A stretch of 64,000 bases of DNA from an uncultured Bacteroidota bacterium (GCA_902626585.1 CACOGA010000008.1:19246-83245), one strand, 5' to 3'; positions 44,821 to 54,551 are shown, counted from the first letter of the stretch. Notes: generated from the sequence alone by a model not told the origin. A program made the numbers and translations.

Positions 44821-45915
44821 ATGAAAGCAGGAATCGTAGGTTTGCCAAATGTTGGAAAATCAACTTTATTTAATTGTTTGTCAAATACCAAAGCTCAGAG
44901 TGCCAATTTCCCTTTTTGTACAATCGAACCAAATCATAGCATTATCAATGTTCCAGATAATAGGCTGGTTAACTTAGAGGAAATTGTTAAACCGGAAAAG
45001 GTTATTCCTGCAACCGTTGAAATTGTTGATATTGCCGGCCTTGTTAAAGGCGCTAGTAAAGGTGAGGGCTTGGGCAATAAATTTTTAGCCAATATTAGAG
45101 AAACAGATGCAATTATCCATGTATTAAGATGTTTTGATAACGATAACATTAGCCATGTTGATGGTTCTGTTGATCCTGTTAGAGATAAGGAAATTATAGA
45201 TATAGAATTGCAACTTAAGGATTTAGAAAGTTTAACTAATCGAATTGAAAAGGTTAATCGTACTGCAAAATCAGGTGATAAAGATGCCATTCGTGAAAAA
45301 GAAATTCTGGAACTGGCAATCGCTCATGTAGAGTCATCGAGTAATATTAGATCTATCAATCTAGATTCAGCAGACATCCACCGATATTTAAGACCTTTAC
45401 AGTTAATTACTTCAAAACCAGTATTATATGTATGTAATGTTGATGAAAATTGCATAAATACATCTAATGAACATGTAGATTCAGTAAAATCATTAATCTC
45501 CAAAGAGGAGGCTAATTTAATTATACTTGCTGCTGGAATTGAATCTGAAATTAATGAGCTTGATAATTATGAAGAAAGGCGGATGTTTTTAGACGATTTA
45601 GGCTTAGATATTCCAGGCTCCTCAAAATTAATTAATGCAACCTATGATCTACTTAATTTGCAAACTTATTTTACCGCAGGTCCCAAAGAGGTTCGTGCGT
45701 GGACTATTCCGAAAAAGGCAACAGCACCACAGGCTGCTGGTGTAATTCATAGTGATTTTGAAAAGGGGTTTATTAAAGCTGAAGTGATTAGCTATGATGA
45801 CTATATTAATTTCAAAACTGAAGCAAAGGTTAAGGAGGCGGGAAAAATGAGAGTTGAAGGCAAAGATTACATTGTCAAAAACGGAGATATTATTCATTTT
45901 TTGTTCAACATATAG
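44821..45915 (+). CDS. ychF: Redox-regulated ribosome-binding ATPase YchF (OLA1 family)
   Basis: Obg-like P-loop NTPase of 364 residues. G1 GLPNVGKSTLFN near 7, the switch/G3 region DIAGLVKGASKGEGLGNKFL near 68, and CNVDE in place of the GTP-specific NKxD motif, which is why family members prefer ATP. The C-terminal TGS-like domain shows YFTAGPKEVRAWT and the end DYIVKNGDIIHFLFN. Ribosome-associated, stress-linked. Likely cotranscribed with ferredoxin (4-base gap). Confidence 0.96.
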   Translation: MKAGIVGLPNVGKSTLFNCLSNTKAQSANFPFCTIEPNHSIINVPDNRLVNLEEIVKPEKVIPATVEIVDIAGLVKGASKGEGLGNKFLANIRETDAIIHVLRCFDNDNISHVDGSVDPVRDKEIIDIELQLKDLESLTNRIEKVNRTAKSGDKDAIREKEILELAIAHVESSSNIRSINLDSADIHRYLRPLQLITSKPVLYVCNVDENCINTSNEHVDSVKSLISKEEANLIILAAGIESEINELDNYEERRMFLDDLGLDIPGSSKLINATYDLLNLQTYFTAGPKEVRAWTIPKKATAPQAAGVIHSDFEKGFIKAEVISYDDYINFKTEAKVKEAGKMRVEGKDYIVKNGDIIHFLFNI

Positions 45916-46010
45916 CATATCACTCGCCCTCTTGATATTTTGTTAATTACTTTGTTAATTCAACATTTATTTTTTTTAGTTGATACATTATATTAGCATA
46001 CTCAAGAAGT

Positions 46011-47861
46011 ATGGCTAAAATCAATCAATATACAGAGGATAATATTAGGTCTCTCGACTGGAAAGAGCATATCCGGATGCGACCTGGAATGTATATAGGT
46101 AAGTTAGGTGATGGTTCCTCACCTGATGATGGTATTTATATATTATTAAAGGAGGTTCTTGATAACTCAATTGACGAGTTTGTCATGGGTGCAGGAAAGA
46201 CAATTGAGGTTTCAGTTCAAAGTTCGAAAGTTACCGTAAGAGATTATGGTAGGGGTATTCCACTAGGAAAATTAATCGATGTTGTTTCCAAGATGAATAC
46301 CGGAGGAAAGTATGATACAAGAGCTTTTAAAAAGGCTGTAGGTCTAAATGGAGTTGGAACTAAAGCTGTAAATGCACTTTCAGACTATTTTAAAGTTGAG
46401 TCTAACAGAGATGGAAAAACAGCATTTGCAGAATTTAACAGAGGTGTTCTTGAAATTGAAAATCCACCTGAAGAGAGTAGTAGGAGAAGAGGAACAAAAG
46501 TAACATTTACGCCTGATGAATCGATTTTTAAAAATTTTAAATTTAGAAATGAATATATAGCAAGAATGTTAAAAAATTATGTTTACCTAAATCCAGGTTT
46601 AACAATAGTTTTTAACAATGAGAAGTTTCACAGTAAAGATGGTTTAAAAGATTTGTTGGAGGAGCGAATTAAGGATACCCAAATCTCATACCCAATAATT
46701 CATCTCAAAGGAAATGACATTGAACTGGCAATTACCCACAGCCGAACTCAGTACAGTGAGGAGTATCACTCCTTCGTAAATGGACAAAATACAACACAAG
46801 GAGGTACTCATCTTAGTTCATTTAGAGAGGCCTTTGTAAAAACCATAAGGGAGTTTTATGGTAAGAATTATGATTCTTCAGACATAAGAAAATCCATAGT
46901 AGCCGCAATTTCTATAAAGGTTATGGAGCCTGTTTTTGAAAGTCAGACAAAAACTAAACTTGGTTCAACAGAAATGGGTGGAGATTTACCTTCGGTCAGG
47001 GTCTATATAAATGATTTTTTAAAAAATAAATTAGATAATTTTCTACATAAAAATAGTGCTGTTGCAGAGGCGCTTAATAAAAAAATATTACAGGCTGAAA
47101 AAGAAAGAAAAGAACTCTCAGGTATTAGAAAATTAGCAAGAGAAAGAGCTAAAAAAGCAAGTCTACATAATAAAAAATTAAGGGACTGTAGAGTTCATTT
47201 TGGAGATTTGAAGAATGCCAGAAGGCTAGATACAACATTATTCATAACTGAAGGTGATTCTGCATCCGGAAGTATAACTAAATCAAGGGATGTGAACACG
47301 CAAGCAGTTTTCAGTTTAAGAGGTAAGCCTCTAAATTCATATGGCATGTCCAAAAAAATCGTTTACGAAAATGAAGAATTTAATTTACTTCAAGCAGCCT
47401 TAAATATTGAGGATTCAATTGAAAATCTTCGATATAATAATATCGTAATTGCAACTGACGCCGATGTAGACGGAATGCATATTCGTCTTTTGTTGATTAC
47501 ATTTTTTCTACAATTTTTTCCAGAATTAATTAGAAGCGGACACTTATTTATTTTACAAACGCCATTGTTTAGAGTAAGAAATAAAAAAGAAACAATATAC
47601 TGTTACTCTGAGTTAGAGAGGATTAGCGCAATTGAAAAACTTCAGCCTAAGCCTGAAATTACTAGGTTTAAAGGTCTTGGAGAAATTTCCCCAGATGAAT
47701 TTGGTCATTTTATTGGGGATGATATAAGATTGGATCCAGTAATGTTAGATGAGGATAAAAGTATAGAAGAACTTTTGAGTTTTTACATGGGTAAAAACAC
47801 CCCTGATAGACAATCCTTTATAATTGATAATTTAAAAGTTGAACTAGATATTATTGAGTAA
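46011..47861 (+). CDS. parE: DNA topoisomerase IV subunit B
   Basis: ATPase subunit of a type IIA topoisomerase, 616 residues. GHKL ATP site: [10 protein letters not shown] near 48, GRGIPLG near 83 and [14 protein letters not shown] near 112. Toprim domain: [11 protein letters not shown] near 415 and the metal-binding [10 protein letters not shown] near 482. Length and direct linkage to a ParC-like gene (stop followed at once by ATG) point to topoisomerase IV, which separates daughter chromosomes, rather than gyrase. Start context: ATG 46011. Confidence 0.93.
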   Translation: MAKINQYTEDNIRSLDWKEHIRMRPGMYIGKLGDGSSPDDGIYILLKEVLDNSIDEFVMGAGKTIEVSVQSSKVTVRDYGRGIPLGKLIDVVSKMNTGGKYDTRAFKKAVGLNGVGTKAVNALSDYFKVESNRDGKTAFAEFNRGVLEIENPPEESSRRRGTKVTFTPDESIFKNFKFRNEYIARMLKNYVYLNPGLTIVFNNEKFHSKDGLKDLLEERIKDTQISYPIIHLKGNDIELAITHSRTQYSEEYHSFVNGQNTTQGGTHLSSFREAFVKTIREFYGKNYDSSDIRKSIVAAISIKVMEPVFESQTKTKLGSTEMGGDLPSVRVYINDFLKNKLDNFLHKNSAVAEALNKKILQAEKERKELSGIRKLARERAKKASLHNKKLRDCRVHFGDLKNARRLDTTLFITEGDSASGSITKSRDVNTQAVFSLRGKPLNSYGMSKKIVYENEEFNLLQAALNIEDSIENLRYNNIVIATDADVDGMHIRLLLITFFLQFFPELIRSGHLFILQTPLFRVRNKKETIYCYSELERISAIEKLQPKPEITRFKGLGEISPDEFGHFIGDDIRLDPVMLDEDKSIEELLSFYMGKNTPDRQSFIIDNLKVELDIIE

Positions 47862-50456
47862 ATGCAAGAAAATTTTGATAATAATGAAGATTTAACTCAA
47901 GGTGAATCAATAACCCGAGTTACAGGGATGTACAAGGATTGGTTTCTTGACTATGCATCATATGTTATCTTAGAGAGGGCTGTACCAGCAGTAGAGGATG
48001 GGTTTAAGCCTGTTCAAAGAAGGATTATGCAGTCAATGAAAGATTTAGACGATGGTCGCTACAATAAGGTTGCAAATATTGTTGGTCACACAATGCAATA
48101 TCATCCTCATGGAGATGCCAGTATAGCTGATGCTATGGTTCAGATTGGTCAAAAGGATTTGCTGATTGATACACAAGGAAATTGGGGAAATATCTTGACT
48201 GGTGATAGAGCTGCTGCTTCCCGATATATTGAGGCTAGGTTGTCGAAATTTGCTCTTGACGTAATTTTTAATCCAAAAGTTACAAATTGGCAGTCATCAT
48301 ATGATGGTAGAAGAAAAGAACCGATTAATCTTCCTGTAAAATTTCCTCTTCTATTAGCCCAAGGAGCTGAAGGTATAGCCGTTGGCTTATCAACTAAAAT
48401 TTTATCGCATAATTTTAATGAATTAATTGATGCTTCAATAAAATACTTGAAAAATAAGAGGTTTTCATTGTACCCTGATTTTATCACAGGTGGTATAGCA
48501 GATTTTACAAATTATAATGATGGCAAAAGGGGAGGTAGGATTCGTGTTCGAGCAAAAATTAGTATTATTGACAAGACTACTCTTTTAATCTCAGAGCTGC
48601 CCTATAGCACAACAACCACATCATTGATTGATTCAATCATTAAGGCCAACGATAAAGGAAAAATCAAAATAAAAAAAATTGATGATAATACTTCTTCAAA
48701 GGTAGAGATTTTAGTTCATTTGCCATCAGGAATTTCACCAGATAAAACAATAGATGCATTGTATGCATTTACTAATTGTGAAGTTTCAATTTCTCCATTA
48801 TCATGTATAATTGAAAACAACAAACCATCTTTTCTTGGGGTTTCGGAAATATTGATAAAATCCACAGATAACACAGTTGATTTGCTAAAAAAGGAATTGG
48901 AGATTCGATTGCAGGAATTAGAAGATCAATGGCATAGTTTTTCTTTAGAACGAATATTTATTGAAAATAAAATATATCGTGATATCGAAAAAGAAGAGAG
49001 TTGGGAGGGTGTTTTAAGAGCCATTAAGAATGGGGTTGAGCCCTACATTAATGATTTAAAAAGAAATGTAGCCGAGGAAGATATTATTAAATTGACTGAT
49101 ATTAAAATCAAGAGAATATCAAAATTTGATATCGATAAAGCCAAAGAAAAGATTGAAAATCTTGAAAATCAAATAAATGATATAAAAATAAATTTAAGTA
49201 AGCTCGTGGAATTTGCAATTTCATATTTTACAAGGCTTAAAAAAGACTATTCTGAGGGAAAACAAAGAAAAACTGAAATAAAAATTTTCGATGATGTTGA
49301 TGTTAAAAAAGTTGTAATACGTAATACAAAGCTATATGTTAACAGACTTGAGGGTTTTATTGGAACATCTTTAAGACGGGATGAGTATGTGTGTGATTGC
49401 AGTGATATTGATGATATTATTGTATTTACAGAAAATTGTAATATGATGGTCACCAAGGTTGGTAGTAAAACTTTTATAGGAAAAAATATAATTCATGTAG
49501 CAGTTTTTAAGAAAAAAGATTTAAGAACCATATACAATATGGTTTACAAAGACGGAGACAAAGGGTTTGGCTATATTAAAAGATTTGCGGTCTCTGGTGT
49601 AACCAGAGATAAATTATACCGTTTATCATCCTCTAAAAAACCCAGTGTTATTAAATACTTTTCAGCAAATCCTAATGGAGAAGCTGAAAAAGTCACAATA
49701 AATTTAAGACAGAGTTCAAAGTTGAAAAAGCTTAAGTGGGATATTGATTTTAGTGAAGTCATAATCAAGGGAAGAGGTACACGAGGAAATATTCTTACCA
49801 AGAATACGATTAAGAACATCGAGTTAAAAGAAAAAGGAGTTTCAACTCTAAAACCAAGAAAGATTTGGTTTGATGAAACTGTGCAAAAATTAAACGTCGA
49901 TGGCAGAGGGGAATTATTGGGTGAATTTAGAGGAGAAGACAAGATATTGGTAGTATCACAAAGAGGTAAATTAAAAATCATATCTCCAGAACTTACAACT
50001 CACTTTAGTGATGATATGATCATTTTAGAAAAATGGACTCCAAAGAAGCCTATTTCTGCTATCTATTTTGATGGGAAAAAAGAAAAGTATTACGCTAAGA
50101 GGTTTTTAATCGAAAATAAAAGTAAACAGGAGATTTTTATCTCAGAAAACAAAGGTTCTTTTTTAGAATTGGTATCTACAGACTGGAGGCCAGTTTTTGA
50201 GATTGTTTTTAGTAAACTAAGAAATAAAGAGCAAAGACCTAGTCAAAAGATTGTTTTTGACGAGTTCATCTCAGTTAAAGGAATAAAAGCTCAGGGAAAT
50301 CAATTAACCTCTCATAAGTTGAAACAAGTTAATATTTTAGAGCCTCTAGAGTACGTGCAATCTGTTGAAAAATCTGACAATGAATCTGAATTAATTAATG
50401 ATGATAGGGTTAATGATGAGTCTGAATCAGGTTCAGCACAAGCTACTTTATTTTAA
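47862..50456 (+). CDS. parC: DNA topoisomerase IV subunit A
   Basis: DNA-cleaving subunit, 864 residues. The winged-helix core begins DYASYVILERAVPAVEDGFKP-like (about 27-46); the catalytic tyrosine is in RAAASRYIEARLSKFA near 112. Coiled-coil tower near 410-450 (KAKEKIENLENQINDI) and a C-terminal beta-pinwheel-type domain from about 500 without the gyrase GyrA-box, consistent with ParC. Fluoroquinolone-determining residues lie around HPHGDASI near 75. Coupled to parE; its end overlaps the convergent lipoprotein gene by 14 bases. Confidence 0.93.
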   Translation: MQENFDNNEDLTQGESITRVTGMYKDWFLDYASYVILERAVPAVEDGFKPVQRRIMQSMKDLDDGRYNKVANIVGHTMQYHPHGDASIADAMVQIGQKDLLIDTQGNWGNILTGDRAAASRYIEARLSKFALDVIFNPKVTNWQSSYDGRRKEPINLPVKFPLLLAQGAEGIAVGLSTKILSHNFNELIDASIKYLKNKRFSLYPDFITGGIADFTNYNDGKRGGRIRVRAKISIIDKTTLLISELPYSTTTTSLIDSIIKANDKGKIKIKKIDDNTSSKVEILVHLPSGISPDKTIDALYAFTNCEVSISPLSCIIENNKPSFLGVSEILIKSTDNTVDLLKKELEIRLQELEDQWHSFSLERIFIENKIYRDIEKEESWEGVLRAIKNGVEPYINDLKRNVAEEDIIKLTDIKIKRISKFDIDKAKEKIENLENQINDIKINLSKLVEFAISYFTRLKKDYSEGKQRKTEIKIFDDVDVKKVVIRNTKLYVNRLEGFIGTSLRRDEYVCDCSDIDDIIVFTENCNMMVTKVGSKTFIGKNIIHVAVFKKKDLRTIYNMVYKDGDKGFGYIKRFAVSGVTRDKLYRLSSSKKPSVIKYFSANPNGEAEKVTINLRQSSKLKKLKWDIDFSEVIIKGRGTRGNILTKNTIKNIELKEKGVSTLKPRKIWFDETVQKLNVDGRGELLGEFRGEDKILVVSQRGKLKIISPELTTHFSDDMIILEKWTPKKPISAIYFDGKKEKYYAKRFLIENKSKQEIFISENKGSFLELVSTDWRPVFEIVFSKLRNKEQRPSQKIVFDEFISVKGIKAQGNQLTSHKLKQVNILEPLEYVQSVEKSDNESELINDDRVNDESESGSAQATLF

Positions 50457-50835
50457 AAGCTTTAGCTTTAAGTCTATTGCTGTTCCCTAAAAATGAATAT
50501 TCGTATGTGTATGATGAATCAGTTGTGGTAAGAATTTTGATTAATATATTTTTCTTTTCAGACATACTCTTAGGATTAACAGGTGAAAGAATCATTTCAC
50601 AATCATTTACCCATCTAACATAACTTGAGTCTATTTTACCCTCAAATTCTTCAATTTGGATTCCATCGCCATTTCTGTAGAAGCTAGATTTATAAATTAT
50701 ATCGTTAGCAGATGTCTCTGTGTAAAAATTTCCAGTGTGAAAATCTTCACAGTCTCTAGCTGTGTTGTTGCAGCTGTAAATTATTACAGTTAGAGCTACA
50801 AATAGGAGGGGATTAATTTTTTTTAAATGTACCAT
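50443..50835 (-). CDS. Lipoprotein of unknown function next to topoisomerase IV genes
   Basis: A 130-residue protein with a lipoprotein signal (FVALTVIIYSC, Cys about residue 22). The mature part contains DCEDFHTGNFYTET, SYVRWVNDCEMILSP and a C-terminal beta-rich region. I recall similar lipoproteins after parC in many Flavobacteriia, sometimes wrongly named topoisomerase. It overlaps the HTH gene upstream by 23 bases and parC downstream by 14. Function unknown, location outer or inner membrane periplasmic face. Confidence 0.75.
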   Translation of the reverse strand: MVHLKKINPLLFVALTVIIYSCNNTARDCEDFHTGNFYTETSANDIIYKSSFYRNGDGIQIEEFEGKIDSSYVRWVNDCEMILSPVNPKSMSEKKNILIKILTTTDSSYTYEYSFLGNSNRLKAKAFKIK

Positions 50836-51103
50836 CTTTATATAGTATTATAACAGATTCTATTTCACTGCTTTTAATTTCTTTTTTAATTTGAGATTTA
50901 GTTCTCTTTCCTGAAATTATCCAATTTAAGTCAGTTTCTGGATATCTTTCTTTTATTTTTAGAAAAAAATCTAAACTCGGTTTATTTCTACCACTAAAAA
51001 AGTGTGCCAGGCTTGATCTTTGAATACCAATTTCATTAGCAAAGCTTGATTTAGTGAGTGATTTACTATCAATTAACTGTTGAATACGTTTGGCTATTGA
51101 CAT
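50813..51103 (-). CDS. HTH transcriptional regulator (XRE/Cro-CI type)
   Basis: DNA-binding protein of 96 residues. The helix-turn-helix is in SFANEIGIQRSSLAHFFSGRNKPS (about residues 19-42), the Cro/CI fold. The C-terminal part (DLNWIISGKRTKSQIKKEIK) is charged and may mediate dimerisation. Start ATG 51103 (MSIAKRIQQ); the frame extends to a TTG at 51121, but that would read through a promoter box and palindrome. An 18-base inverted repeat covers the start codon, suggesting autoregulation. The lipoprotein gene overlaps its end, so the two are an operon. Confidence 0.8.
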   Translation of the reverse strand: MSIAKRIQQLIDSKSLTKSSFANEIGIQRSSLAHFFSGRNKPSLDFFLKIKERYPETDLNWIISGKRTKSQIKKEIKSSEIESVIILYKDGTFKKN

Positions 51104-51120
51104 GTTTACAAATGTAAACA
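51103..51120. promoter_or_regulatory. Palindromic operator at the HTH gene start
   Basis: TGTTTACA-AA-TGTAAACA: two perfect 8-base arms with a 2-base centre. On the minus strand it includes TACATTTG (51116-51109), a -7 box, and its edge overlaps the ATG at 51103-51101. Such position fits self-repression; transcripts would be nearly leaderless. Confidence 0.65.
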
Positions 51121-51384
51121 AAATAAAAATAAAATCATTAAAATTAATAGAGTGCTTTATTAAATATAAACTTTAAAAAATGATATATATAATATTCATT
51201 TTCAGTAAGTTATAAGATTTTAAATTTTTAATTTTTTTTTCACCTTACAATCTATCATATGAATTTGATATTCTTTTAGTCAAAAACCTTTTTTCTTATA
51301 TTTTATTTAATCTATCAATGAATTTTTTAATAAAGTTTCAAGGATGGTATTATATTTGTTCATTTTTTTTTAAAATTCGCAGAT
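51121..51384. other. Longest intergenic region, between HTH and Lrp genes
   Basis: Divergent regulatory space with no coding signal I can support. It holds a TATATTTG box at 51351-51358 for the Lrp-type gene and an imperfect direct repeat: AATCTATCATATGAATTT at 51249-51266 and AATCTATCAATGAATTT at 51309-51325, starts 60 bases apart. This may be a regulator binding site; AT richness lowers the certainty. Confidence 0.4.
51351..51358 (+). promoter_or_regulatory. -7 box for the Lrp/AsnC-type gene
   Basis: TATATTTG matches TAnnTTTG, 26 bases before the ATG at 51385. No clear -33 TTG. Confidence 0.42.
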
Positions 51385-51867
51385 ATGTCCAAATTTAAAT
51401 TAGACGAGATTGATCACCAGATTCTAGATATGTTAATCCAGAATACTCGTACTCCTTTTACAGATATAGCTAAAAAGCTGTTAATTTCAGCAGGCACCGT
51501 TCACGTAAGGGTAAAAAAAATGGAAGATTATGGATTAATAAAAGGTTCATCTCTCATTCTCGATTACGATAAATTAGGTTACACTTTTATAGCTTACGTT
51601 GGTTTATACATACAAGACACATCTAAAATTAAATTTATTATTCAAAGAATTAATGAAATTCCTAATGTTACCGTCGCTCACATTACAACTGGTAAGTTTA
51701 ATATTTTTTGCAAAATTCGAGCAAAAGGGACCACAGATGCTAAAAATATAATTTTTAGACTTGATGAAATTGAAGGTGTTTATAGAAGTGAGTCTATGAT
51801 TTCCCTTGAAGAAAGTATAAATGATAAAAAGAGGTTGATGCATTCAATCTTTAAGGACATGAGTTAG
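51385..51867 (+). CDS. Lrp/AsnC family transcriptional regulator
   Basis: Regulator of 160 residues. The N-terminal winged HTH is DEIDHQILDMLIQNTRTPFTD and IAKKLLISAGTVHVRVKKM (about 6-45). The C-terminal RAM ligand/oligomer domain begins around AYVGLYIQ and contains NVTVAHITTGKFNIFCKI. Family members sense amino acids and form octamers on DNA. It is convergent with aroB (4 shared bases) and near proline dehydrogenase; an amino-acid link is possible but unproven. The upstream region has repeated sites that might be its own. Confidence 0.93.
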   Translation: MSKFKLDEIDHQILDMLIQNTRTPFTDIAKKLLISAGTVHVRVKKMEDYGLIKGSSLILDYDKLGYTFIAYVGLYIQDTSKIKFIIQRINEIPNVTVAHITTGKFNIFCKIRAKGTTDAKNIIFRLDEIEGVYRSESMISLEESINDKKRLMHSIFKDMS

Positions 51868-52949
51868 TCTTTGTAAAAATTAAAAGCTTCTCTGATTTCC
51901 TGTTCGCTAACAGTTTGGTCTATTATCGGTTTACCAATTCCTTTTAATAACACAAACATTGGTTCTTTATCTCTATTTTTTTTGTCGAATTTTAATAATT
52001 CAATGATTTTTGAAATGTCAGCAGAGACAAACTCAGTTGTCTTAAAGTGTTTCTTTATGTGTGTTTTAATGTTCTTCACTAGCTCTAAACCTAATCCGCC
52101 TTTTAAATATGAAATGTAGGATTCAAGAATAATTCCAATTGCAATAGATTCTCCATGTAGTAATTCTTTTTCAGAACCCAAAACTTTTGATTCAATCGCG
52201 TGACCCAATGTGTGACCATAATTCAAATATTTTCTAAGCCCAGATTCAAAAGGGTCTTTTTCTATAATTAGAATTTTAATTTTGATGGATTCGTATATCA
52301 TTTCAGCAGAAATATCTTTGACTGATTTTATTTTTCTAATTTTCTCCCAATCTGAATCATCGCTTATCAAACTATGTTTAATCATTTCAGCATAGCCAGA
52401 TGTTATTTGTCTTTTGCAAAGTGTCTTTAGAAATCTGAGATCGATTAGTGAAATCTTGGCAAATTCAAAAACTCCTATAAGGTTTTTGACTTCTTTAAAA
52501 TCAATACCGGTTTTCCCTCCAATACTGGCATCAACCATAGCAAGTAGGGAAGTTGGGACATTGATAAATTTAATTCCCCTCATGAATGTAGATGCAACAA
52601 ATCCACCTAAATCGGTAATCATACCTCCTCCTAGATTTATTATAAGATCACTTCTTTTAAATCCGGATTCCGTCAAAAATTTCCAAATTTTAAGCGACGA
52701 ATCAATATTTTTTGTGTGCTCGCCTGATTTAACAGAATAATTCAATACCCTAGAGTCGAACACCTCACAAATTTTTTCGTTAATACTTTTTATGTTAGAG
52801 ATAAAAATATCAAGACAATTTATTTTTGTGTTTTCGTCGGTTAGAATTAAAATTTTATTGAAATTTTGATTTAGAATAAAACTTGATAATTCTTTATAAC
52901 CATCGTGGTTAAATACTATTGAGAATCCATCTTTATTTATTGCTTTCAT
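51864..52949 (-). CDS. aroB: 3-dehydroquinate synthase
   Basis: Second shikimate-pathway enzyme, NAD- and metal-dependent, 361 residues. NAD-binding GGGMITDLGGFVASTFMRGI near 103-122, PTSLLAMVDASIGGKTGID near 130-148 and the metal ligand region YGHTLGHAIES near 245, all intact. Cytosolic. Divergent from proline dehydrogenase (68 bases between). Single-gene unit ending on the Lrp gene. Confidence 0.96.
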   Translation of the reverse strand: MKAINKDGFSIVFNHDGYKELSSFILNQNFNKILILTDENTKINCLDIFISNIKSINEKICEVFDSRVLNYSVKSGEHTKNIDSSLKIWKFLTESGFKRSDLIINLGGGMITDLGGFVASTFMRGIKFINVPTSLLAMVDASIGGKTGIDFKEVKNLIGVFEFAKISLIDLRFLKTLCKRQITSGYAEMIKHSLISDDSDWEKIRKIKSVKDISAEMIYESIKIKILIIEKDPFESGLRKYLNYGHTLGHAIESKVLGSEKELLHGESIAIGIILESYISYLKGGLGLELVKNIKTHIKKHFKTTEFVSADISKIIELLKFDKKNRDKEPMFVLLKGIGKPIIDQTVSEQEIREAFNFYKD

Positions 52950-53017
52950 TGATTGATTAAAACTTTCTCAAAATAATCTAATAAAATTAATAAAGATATA
53001 ATTCTTGTAAATTATAT

Positions 53018-54187
53018 TTGAAAAAAAATAATTTGGAATTTAACAATACCCAGATAGCATTCAGTCACAAATCAGACTACGAGCTGAAGAGGGCCTATTA
53101 TTTATTTAAATTACTTTCGCTTGGTAGCATCTCTAAAATAGGCAGAAAAGCGCTTAAACTGCTTGTAAAGTTGAATTTCCCAATAGATTTTCTGATACTT
53201 AAAACTATTTATGCTCAATTTTGTGGTGGAAGAGATATTGATGAATGTGAAGAGGTAATTCTAAATCTTAAAAAAAATGGGGTTTATTCAATATTGGATT
53301 ATTCGATTGAAGGATCAATCAGTGAGATTGATTTTGAAATTTCAATGAATAAATGCCTAAACATTCTGTCTGATTGTAAAGCAAAAGATTTATCAAAATT
53401 TATTGTTTTCAAGCCATCAGCTGTTGGTAGATTTTCACTCTATAAAAAAGTTAGCTCTAAGGCTACTTTAAGTTTTGAGGAAGAAAGTGAATGGAAAGAT
53501 ATTCAGACTAGATTTGAAAAAATATGTCAAGAGTCGTCAAAAAAAAATATTAAGGTACTGGTTGATGCAGAGGAGAGCTGGATTCAATCTGCTATTGACG
53601 AGTTGGTGTTGCAAATGATGAAAAAATATAATTCAAAAAATGCAGTTGTTTTTAATACGATACAGTCATATAGAAGAGATAGACTCGAATACCTAAAGCA
53701 ATTACACCAAACTAACTCTGGACAATTTAAAATTGGGGTAAAGTTAGTTCGTGGTGCCTACATGGAAAAGGAAAGAAAAAGAGCTTTGAGATACAACTAT
53801 AGCTCACCAATATGTGATAACAAAGAACATACCGATCAAATATTCAATAATTCCTTAGAATTCATTATTAGCAATATTGATGACTTTGAACTGTTTATAG
53901 GCTCACATAATGAAGATAGCAATCGATTATCAACTAACCTCTTAAAAAAATATATGATCGAAAATTCAGATGACAGGGTATGGTTTAGTCAATTGTATGG
54001 GATGAGTGACAATATAAGTTTTTCATTAGCTAATAATGGATATAATGTAGCTAAATATCTGCCTTTTGGACCGGTTAGAGAAGTTATGCCATACTTGATG
54101 AGAAGGCTGGATGAAAATTCATCTATTTCATCTCAAACAAATAGAGAGTTAAAATTAATCAAAAAGGAAATTCTTAGACGAAAATAA
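53018..54187 (+). CDS. Proline dehydrogenase
   Basis: FAD enzyme oxidising proline to pyrroline-5-carboxylate, 389 residues, monofunctional (no P5C dehydrogenase domain). FNNTQIAFSHKSDYELKRAY is the typical flavobacterial N-terminus. The barrel motifs IKVLVDAEESWIQ near 184, VKLVRGAYMEKER near 244, IGSHNED near 296, and the C-terminal YLPFGPVREVMPYLMRRLDEN near 345 with the substrate-binding arginines. No ATG start is available: TTG at 53018 or TTG at 53033 are candidates, and a TATATTTG box (53013-53020) overlapping the first favours the second. Confidence 0.93.
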   Translation: MKKNNLEFNNTQIAFSHKSDYELKRAYYLFKLLSLGSISKIGRKALKLLVKLNFPIDFLILKTIYAQFCGGRDIDECEEVILNLKKNGVYSILDYSIEGSISEIDFEISMNKCLNILSDCKAKDLSKFIVFKPSAVGRFSLYKKVSSKATLSFEEESEWKDIQTRFEKICQESSKKNIKVLVDAEESWIQSAIDELVLQMMKKYNSKNAVVFNTIQSYRRDRLEYLKQLHQTNSGQFKIGVKLVRGAYMEKERKRALRYNYSSPICDNKEHTDQIFNNSLEFIISNIDDFELFIGSHNEDSNRLSTNLLKKYMIENSDDRVWFSQLYGMSDNISFSLANNGYNVAKYLPFGPVREVMPYLMRRLDENSSISSQTNRELKLIKKEILRRK

Positions 54188-54190
54188 TTA

Positions 54191-54550
54191 CTATTCCTCT
54201 AAAATTCCATAGTCATAAATCTTTGCGATTTCTCTACAATTTTTAACTATTACCCAAATCCTTTTTTCTTGATGCTCATCGTAGAAGTAATATTCTTTAC
54301 AATTTTCAAGAGATGTATTACTTTTTGAAAAATCTACATCTCCATTATGTATAGTATTTATGATTAATATCGAATCTTTTTTTTCTTTTATATTTTCAAA
54401 AACAATACTTTTTTTAAGAATATTTTTTTTTACCCTTGCGTCGGGCAAATAACTGCAGGATGTTCTTTTTCCACTAAGAAAAAACATTAAAAACATTAAT
54501 CCGATTATAAAACCACCTGAGAAGTATGTCAATCTTTTTATAAAGTTCAT
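54191..54550 (-). CDS. DUF4258 domain protein, membrane-anchored
   Basis: A 119-residue protein with an N-terminal membrane helix (YFSGGFIIGLMFLMFFLSG) and a small C-terminal domain. The segments GKRTSCSYLPDARVKKNI and HNGDVDFSKSNTSLENCKEY recall the flavobacterial DUF4258 proteins found near proline dehydrogenase and porX. It follows tsaE by 1 base, as last gene of the porX-tsaE unit. Function unknown. Confidence 0.78.
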   Translation of the reverse strand: MNFIKRLTYFSGGFIIGLMFLMFFLSGKRTSCSYLPDARVKKNILKKSIVFENIKEKKDSILIINTIHNGDVDFSKSNTSLENCKEYYFYDEHQEKRIWVIVKNCREIAKIYDYGILEE

Positions 54551-54551
54551 A

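Noticed and set aside
45649..45918. Open frame antisense to the end of ychF
   Set aside because: ychF is complete and conserved there; the antisense product shows no recognisable features.
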